Under the pieces are notes generated by a model. That model was not told the DNA's origin. It did no database searches and worked only from the letters and a program-made list of their open reading frames with translations. A stretch of DNA of 64,000 bases from Haliotis asinina (lineage: Eukaryota > Mollusca > Gastropoda > Lepetellida > Haliotidae). How positions within the stretch are numbered: the first letter of the stretch is position 1; the number at the start of each line of letters is the position of its first letter. The stretch is from assembly GCF_037392515.1 (NCBI RefSeq), contig NC_090280.1, forward strand, positions 58,646,004 through 58,710,003. Direction: 5' to 3'. Shown here in pieces: positions 14,468 to 23,400 of the stretch. The translations under genes were made by a program, and so were the position numbers.

Positions 14468-17400
14468 ACCACAACCACAACTGCATACACAGAACCACAA
14501 CGACCAGTTATGTTACAGGAATGATGCCATAAAGCCAGAAGATGTCTTGGATTTTCAGTAAAATAACAAGTGGTATTTTCCATGAAGCCATTTCATCTTG
14601 TAGCCGGATAGTCATTTCGTTAACATTTCTGGCTGTGAAAAGGTTCCTTCCGATCCCCCATATTCTTTCTACTGCAGATTAACAGATGTAACACTATTCA
14701 ACCCTATATATTACACTTAATTTGGGGTCTTTTACTTACTTTTGAGAGTCACATTGTAATTGTTGTGTTGTGATATATCAATGAATAAATTTCATCTGAA
14801 ATGGGGGAACGGGAGGAACTCTTACTTTTGGCTGGCAGTTGGTTAGCTTGATTTAGGATGTAAGCTCAAAGTTACACATGATTTAAACCTTTATCACTTT
14901 GATGAAGCCAAAGAACATCTGAATGATGGTAAAATAAACAGTCACATTTCTCAAGTTCCTGGCGTTCTACGGTATTATGGAGTTATAGCTACGGAGCTAT
15001 CCACATTGCTATTGGTCGTCTTCTGACGGTTTGTACATCCCCAAGGAAAGCTTACCTTTGACACGTGTGATATATGCGATGGCCATCTTTTGTATCGACT
15101 GGGCACCTTCTCAAAGACTCGGTGGAAGAATTCTCTATATTTTGTATAGTTTGCATCGTAGTTAACCAGTTGCAGCAAACAGCTGGAATACGTTTGTACA
15201 GCAGCATTTCCATATGGAACCCAAGCATGGGGATCTGGACACCAATTCAAGAATACATGATTCCCTGAGGCCATGCCCGCATTGTGTGCGGCGTCCAGAA
15301 ACCGATCGTGATGATGAAGATGTATGCAGCTTAGAATGACTGTAAAGATATCAAGCTATATAATCCTTCATCTACAAAAATACGTGGTGCATTTTGTCTA
15401 CATCAGTCTCCGTTATAACTGTGCTTAAATTAGCCCAGACAGGAATACTGACGGGAGTGATTTACAAAGTTCAAGTCCCAGTCACCTTTTATTTATTTAC
15501 ATATGTTTATGAAAAGCTAGAAAACAGATCACCTGCTAAAAGGCGCCTTTCCCCTCGATCATAGCCATTGATCAAAGATTCAGCCATAGAGCGACTTATT
15601 GATGTTAACAGTGATGCTGTACGTTACTGAGACTGATATATCATGTATATTTTGGTAATGAATGTCGTTTTTAATCTAGAACCCACCCTGAAACAAAATC
15701 AGTACTTGACGTTGTAAGACACCAGCCTTGGGTTTGGTGTGACCGTTTTCTTAATAGTGTTTATTTAGTATTGCAGCTCCAATGAGATCCTGTTGCCATT
15801 TTTTAGAACTTCACGATATCTCAGTTGGAACTGGCACCTTCATGAAGACTGTACTTACCTGAAGCTTTTGATTTAAGAACTTTAAGTTTATCTTCAATAT
15901 ACTCTTCATGACAAGCTATGGACGCCGTGTATCCGATTTCTATCCCGTGTTTCGGGAAGACAGCTATAGCGGCTGTTAAAAAGGCAGTGCATGTACTACA
16001 CGTATGTCCAATATAACCTGAAATAGGCACAATATGTCAGTCAATAAAATGATATCGAGAACCTTCCGAAGTTGGCTCAAAACACTTCGTTAATATCCTG
16101 AGTGGGTCATGTGCATTTGAATTTCATTTTCATTCCCCTGGGAGCATACAACTCAAGCTGCCCTAGGAGTCCTAGACGGTTGGCAGTCACACTCTCATCT
16201 GATCCTGGCGGGTACCCATACACTGTGGGGTAAACATATTTGGAACAAGACTGTTTCTAAAGAAGGTGTCAAGTAACCAGTTGTTTTTGATGCCTAATCC
16301 ATGTACGAGGGGATGTCAATGAGTTTTGAGTCTTGCATAGAAAAACATAAAATATTGGTATGAACCATACTTATTTTTCAACATAGTCCCCTTGTGAGTC
16401 AAGACACTTGTTCCATCTATTCTGCCAGTCGCTGATACCATCTCTGTAGAAGGCGCCATTTTGGTCCTCAAACCAAGCCTCAGTAGCAGCAATAAGCTCA
16501 TTATCATCCTGAAATCTACGACCACGCAAGTGTTTCTTGAGATTTGGGAACAGATGGTAATCACTTGGTGCCTGGTCTGGAGAGTAGGGGGGATGCGGCA
16601 AGAGTTCGTACCCGCATTCCTGGACAACAGCGGCTGCAACGCGAGAGGTGTGTACTGGAACATTGTCTTGATGTAAAAGAATACCACGTCTGATCTTGCC
16701 CCGGCGCTTCTCCTTGATTGACTGTCGCACTTGCCTCAACAAGTTAGTGTAATATTCCCCATTCATTGTTTTTCTTTTTGGTAAGTAATCTATGTGACGC
16801 CTTTGCTATCCCAGAAGACTGTCGCCATTACCTTCTGCACTAATCTGGAGGCTTTGAACTTTTTGGTCCTGGGAGAAGTGACATGTTTCCATTCCATGGA
16901 TTCTTGTTTGCTCTCAGGATCATAGTGGTGGATCCAGGTTCCATCACAGGTTACTAGCCTAAAGTGCAAATCTTCTGGATTCTTGTTGTATCTGGTTAGC
17001 ATGGAGTTGCTTATGGTGACACTTGTTTGCTTCATTTCATCTGTAAGCATTCTTGGCACCCATCTTGCGCACACCTTAGACATGACGAGATGTTCATTAA
17101 GAATGGTCTCGATGGATCCGTATGAAATGCCTGTGGTCTCCTCTAACTCGTGGAGTGTGATTTGACGATTTTCCAGCACAAGTCTATGCATCCGGTCAAT
17201 GTTTTCCTGACTAGTGCTTGTTGTTGGGCGACCTGGACGGGGGTCATCTTCAAGACTCCCTCTGCCATGCTTAAATTCATTGACCCATCGTTTGATGGTA
17301 GCAGATGAAGGGGAAGACTTCCCATAAACTGCTGAAAGCCTTTCTTCAATGTTCTTCGCCGAGTTTCCTTCAAGAACTAAAAACTTAATTACTGCTCTAT

Positions 17401-20400
17401 ACTCAATTTTATTCATTTTCACTGCTATGAGGGGGATCTCTTTCTGTCAATGTGAGCTGTTCAATAACTTCTGAGAGTAAGATACCAAAACTTATATATC
17501 ACATCAGCTACACCCCAAGGTTCAATGTCGTACCATAGGCTGTGACACCTGGGTATGAAAAATGCTCAAGGCTCAAAACGTATTGACATCCCCTCGGAAA
17601 TGTCATCATTGCTGTTACTGTTTCATTAACTAATCGCTAAACTATACGGCAACGTTATAGATTTTGGCTGTTAACACTGTGCTAGCTACTTGTGAATTTC
17701 TTTTCAAAATGGAAAATGCACCCTTCAAGCATTAAACGTTATTGCTAGGTAGGACTTGACCAATACTTCTCAAGAAAGGTTATATGCTGTCCGAAGTTTC
17801 GTGATCCTTGGTCTTAGCGGAATCCTTTGAAATGGCTTAGAATCTAAAATTGTTTTTTGTGTTTACACTAAAAGTGATAAATGCTATACACAATATAGGC
17901 GTATGTAATCTTCTACACTGTGTTCACAACCCTCTCTTCCAACAGTATATAAACTGGGTTAACATTTAGTTACCTATGTGTTTCCAGCCGAAGTGTGAGA
18001 GCACCGTAGCCACAGACTCCAGCATGCCTTCATACGTGCCATACAAACTGTCGAAATTCAAACGGTCGTTGTCTGGCAAAGAATGGTTCTTCATCGGCGT
18101 CCATGTTACCATGGAGATGTTCCAGTAGGATGCAACATAGCCAACCATCTTGATAGCTGAAAATATATTCATTGTGTGCCTATTTGTCTGCCTCGGAAGT
18201 ATTTAAGAAACACTTATTCTTCCGTAGCTACGAGTTTCAACTTCACATAGGTATAACAGTCACACCTCCCAGTGGTCCTTAAAACACTTTTAGTGGTAAG
18301 GTAAAATAGTTCTCACCTGGGAAATATAAATCGTTAGAGCTAAATAAATCCAGATATGACTATTATCAGAAATAGGAACAGATTTGGTCTAAAGGGAAGA
18401 ACGAGAGACTGAAATTCAGTCATGACACCGGGTTTTCAGTAGCTCATGCTTGCCATAAATAGGTAAGAGGCGACTACCGAGAACGGGTCAGTTCAAAATA
18501 CCACGACTGCTCATATCCGTGACTTTTTCACTCGTCCTGACTCTATTATTGACAGTTCTTGTAAGACCTTACGTCTTACACCATTGTTTTGCTTTATTTA
18601 CGTATCCGCGGAAAAAAAACCCATAAAACTTCAGTGGAGTATAATCAGAATTACGACAGTAACATTGTTTACATATCTAAAACATATTTTGTGTAAATGT
18701 AGATCGACATAATATGTTTCTTCTAAAACGTACCAATCTCATAAAACTTTCAGATGATTAAAACAGTCCGGTATAATCCTTCTTCTCTTTTCTACCTTCC
18801 GGACACATTTTTCACCACCCAAATTCTTAAACCAAATTAAATGAGTCTGGTAAAATATAGATATTATAATATTGTTACCTGTGGCTTTCAGCAACATTCA
18901 ACAATATTTGCAATAAAAATGTTCAAGAATGAAACCCTTGTGCGTCAATAGTGGAAAGAAAGGTGGCTAAAGAAAAAATGCACGGAATCAACCTGTCATT
19001 GTATTCCGACTCAATTTTACACACCTTACTGGGATCAGATTCCGACATCACGGCATATTTTGTCCCCGAAAAAAGCTTCGTATTATCGCCGTTTGGGAAA
19101 ACCAGCAATATTCAATAGTGAAACGTCGATAACACTAAGATATGTCAAAATGTCACATGCCTGCATTTTTTATACAAAATTGCTGCACGGTTTCAAAGAT
19201 GTATGCTGATCAATTTTTTGTCACTCACAAATACAATGAATATGCATCAAAACAGAAACTTCATCACATCAAACACTTAGGTTTAAAATCAGCTATTTAT
19301 TTTTCAAGGTTTCAGTAGCAGCGCAGTTTCTTAGAATGATTGCGTCTATTTAGTGTCTGAAAATCTGATACTACTTGTGAGTGTCACGTCAAGTGTTTAA
19401 CACAGCCGTTATGTTTGATAGCGTTATCAGGGGTGCGACAAGGTATTGCCTTGGACCCCTTATGTTGATAGGTTATCTAGAGTTAATCCCTCTTGTACAG
19501 TAGGCTATTTCGCACACTAAATGACATTCAAATCGCAAGAGAGATAAAATTTATCTTGATTTGGGGATTGTTTGTATGGGCACTTTAAGAACGTCTCAAA
19601 TCTCCAAAGCGGAATAATAAAATTCGCTTTGGCAAAGGGTTAAATGAATAATGTCGTTTAGTCTATGCCGTTCTAACGTGTTGTATTATTTGAGATGAAT
19701 GTTATAATAATAACGACATTTGGCATAGTGGTGTTAAAAACTCACAGAAACGATCGGTTATTTGAATTACACACGTCACGTGTTACTATTAGTATAGATC
19801 TCGAAAAAAGTATCAAGTTAAGGATCACCCCGTTAACTTTAATACAAAAGAAAGAATTGGGTGGTCGTTCACTTCTCTTGACAAGCGTATATGTTACTGG
19901 AAACAAATATAATCATCGAGTGTGTACAATCACAGTGGTAATGTCTAATGCCTGTTTCACTCAGTGCTTATGATCAATCATAGAATTCTCTTTTGAAATT
20001 AGACATATTCACTGAAATGAACCAGGGAAAATTATAGTTGTTTTCTGGAAGCATATTCACGAAATACAGTGGAGCTTCTTCTGCTGACTTGTGTCATTGA
20101 TATCCAGTATCAATTGCATCTCCTTATTTTGACTTCTGTTCCGGTGATTACTAGGTTAAAAGTTGTCTTTCCTTTGCATGTGTTTGTGATGGATGCTACT
20201 TCCGAAACGAGATGTCCTTACATCTTCCCACGGACACAATGTACCATCAGTATTTTTTTCATGAACACATGCGTATGGTGCAGCTGGTTTCGTACCATGT
20301 TTTTTTCTCTTTTTTTTCTCCATGTTTTGCCCTTTAGTGCACTTTAGCAAATGCTTCTTATGATTTTATACAAGCGCCTTCTTTGTATTTATTACCATAA

Positions 20401-23400
20401 ATGTCTTCTCCTGATGATGATAAGAAGATTGATGCAGTGTAAAGTCATTGCTTTAAAGGAACACCGCTGTGCTTTAGAACATTGTATTGTGTGAAAATGA
20501 GGCAATGGATTTTATACATATTTGGAACCGAACTATTGAACAAAACTGACTGGATTCTTTATGTTAATGTTGCTTTGTCTCATTCTATGGGTACTTTGTG
20601 GCTACTTTTTTTGTTAATATCTATACCATAGTAATTTTGTCTTTCATTTTGTTGTCAAAAGTTGTCTTTCATTTGCATTATTAAACTTTAAGATCATAAG
20701 ATTTAACATTAAACACAGACAACAAAAACATCTGAACGAATATGAATCTGGGAATTATATTCCCCAAAACGTAGACCTCTTTAAGAGATCTGATTGTTGG
20801 TCTTAAAAACTCTTTGATAGCCTCGTGTTCCGCAGTAAGGGGTCTTAAACCGCCATGTTAATAAACACTTAGCTGCCAATACCCTTCAAAGAGGCAGAAG
20901 GTGTCAACTATCTATTAAATCTGAACATTCCAGAGTATCATGGGTGGATACTGGTTATCGGCATGGAAGATACAAGCCAAGGCAACCCCCGAAGTGGCGG
21001 GGAATGTCGTGGAACACACAATTCACACAATGGGACACAATCGGTACTTTGAACTCTTGAGGAGAAATGATTTAAGGGTGACTGCACTTTAGATCAGCAA
21101 ACTGTTCCTTTTCAGTCACTGAATTCTGTTTCCGATTCGATTATATGGGGTGAATGAGTGAGCCCTGTTTAGCAATGTTCCAGCTTTCATCACGGCGAGG
21201 GACATCAGAAATGGACTTCACCTGTGTGGCGTCAAGAGCGAACGTTTTGACCACGGTCGATTATATGGGGTGAATGAGTGAGCCCTGTTTAGCAATGTTC
21301 CAGCTTTCATCACGGCGAGGGACATCAGAAATGGACTTCACCTGTGTGGCGTCAAGAGCGAACGTTTTGACCACGGTCGATTATATGGAAGTAGTCTCGT
21401 CTGACACAGTGCTGGATGCGGCGTAAAACAACATTCACTCAATCTTACTGTAAGCTTAAACCTCTCCATCCGATACCATAAGCACCTGCTGAAGATCCGG
21501 GTTCGATTCCCAACATGGACACAATGTGCCCCCGCAGTGATATTGCTGGTATATTGCTAAAAGTAGCTTAAAACTAGGCTCATTCACTCTTCAGGAAGAG
21601 TATTTTCGAAAAATACATAATTATTTCAACTTTCTTTAAACATTACACATCAAGTCACATTTCATATTTGTTATTTAAGTGACCTGTAATCTCCTGTTGA
21701 CGCGTCTAGCAACTCGAGAATCCCTCAAGCGGTGTTATCACGTGTTACCTGCCCCTAGGTAGCTGTTGTGGTCAAAGGTCAGATTCATGTCGACAGAATT
21801 CTGGCACTTCATTGTAAAGTCAAGTGTTCTTCAAGAAATGCATATCCGTTGAGGAGCAGTGTTTCCCCTTTCAGTGATCCCAAGTCACGTGTTGAAATAC
21901 ATTACCGAGCAAACCAAGGTATACACCCTTGCTTGATCGATGGGGGTCCGAGTTCGATTCCTCACGTCTCCTGTGTGTAAGGTGTGGTTTGGATCGCCAT
22001 ACATCGGGATGTTGTCAACAACACGAGTGTCTGGTTCTGATTCGATTACCAGTATACCGCCGCCATATAGCTGGAATATTGCTTAATGCGGCGTAAAACT
22101 AAACTCAATCCCTCATTCACTATATGTCCGGAGTGTTGCTGTGTATTGCTAGTTAATGTATGAATCTATTCCATTTAAGCAAATTATTCATTGTATTTGA
22201 AAATGTCATTCGTAACTATGGAAAATAAAGAGGGAGAATATCAATTATGCAACGGTGGATTCTACCAACATTAGGACCATTTCAGGATTTATTTGATATC
22301 CTCCTACGTTTTGACTTTTACTGCTTTCGAAAATCCGTGACCAGTATCTACGTTCATATGGTACCGTCGGGATCGTGCAACAGACTCTTTCAGTAGGAAC
22401 TACTTATGACAATGGAACCTTATTTAACCTGACAGATATCTATCACACATTACGAGAAACACAGAAACAGAGTTAAAAGACTTACACTTGGCCTGACATT
22501 GTTGGAAACAAAGATAAACACTGGTGGCAAGCAGTCACAATTGAAACATTTCGAATTTTGCCTGATTTGTTTATCTAATATGGAAGACGAATATCATCTG
22601 TTATTAAGCGTGTTGCATATGTCGGTTTAAGAAAGGGGTATTTTCCACAGAAATATTTGTGTCAGCCGACTAAGGAAGCATTAATTAATTTTTTTGTTAT
22701 CAGAAGACAAGTCTGTTCATGTAAAATTAGTCCTGTGCTTGTCACATTTGTTGAATCTGATATTCTTCTGATAACTAATTTCACAATGCTATTATGCTTC
22801 TCCACTAGTTTACTGTGTATATTCTGAATGTAATTATGATACTTCCTATGCGGGCCGAAACTATCTTGATCTTGAAATCTTTACTCACTCATCCATCTTC
22901 TGCTAGGTGAAGAGAGGCAAATTTGAACAAACGCACTTGACTAACATGAGGCCACACTTGAAGTTAAGCACCATTAAGTGCGCAGAGCCCTGGGATGGGT
23001 AACGGTGTTTGGCAGCTTGACTCCTGGGAGCTCCTAGCATTTCAGTCCTGTCCCACAAAAAGCACATAGTTCACCTCAGACAAATGAGTTTGTTTAAAAT
23101 GGCTCATAATCACCAAGAAGAAAATGGGTACCCGATAGGATAAATCATGATAAGTATTGATTACACGATGCCATTTAGAAAGTGGTCAAATGCAACATAT
23201 GTCATATTTGGGATTTCACTTTCTTAGTAAAGTATAAATTCTAGTACTTTTTTTCGGTTGAGTCCCATCCGGGATTCGAACCCGCACCCTCAGAGTCAGG
23301 CACCTAATCGCCAGCACACAAAGTCAGCCGCCAATCCCGGATGGGACTCAACCGAAAAAAAGTACTAGAATTTGTACTTTACTAAGAAAGTGAAATCCCA

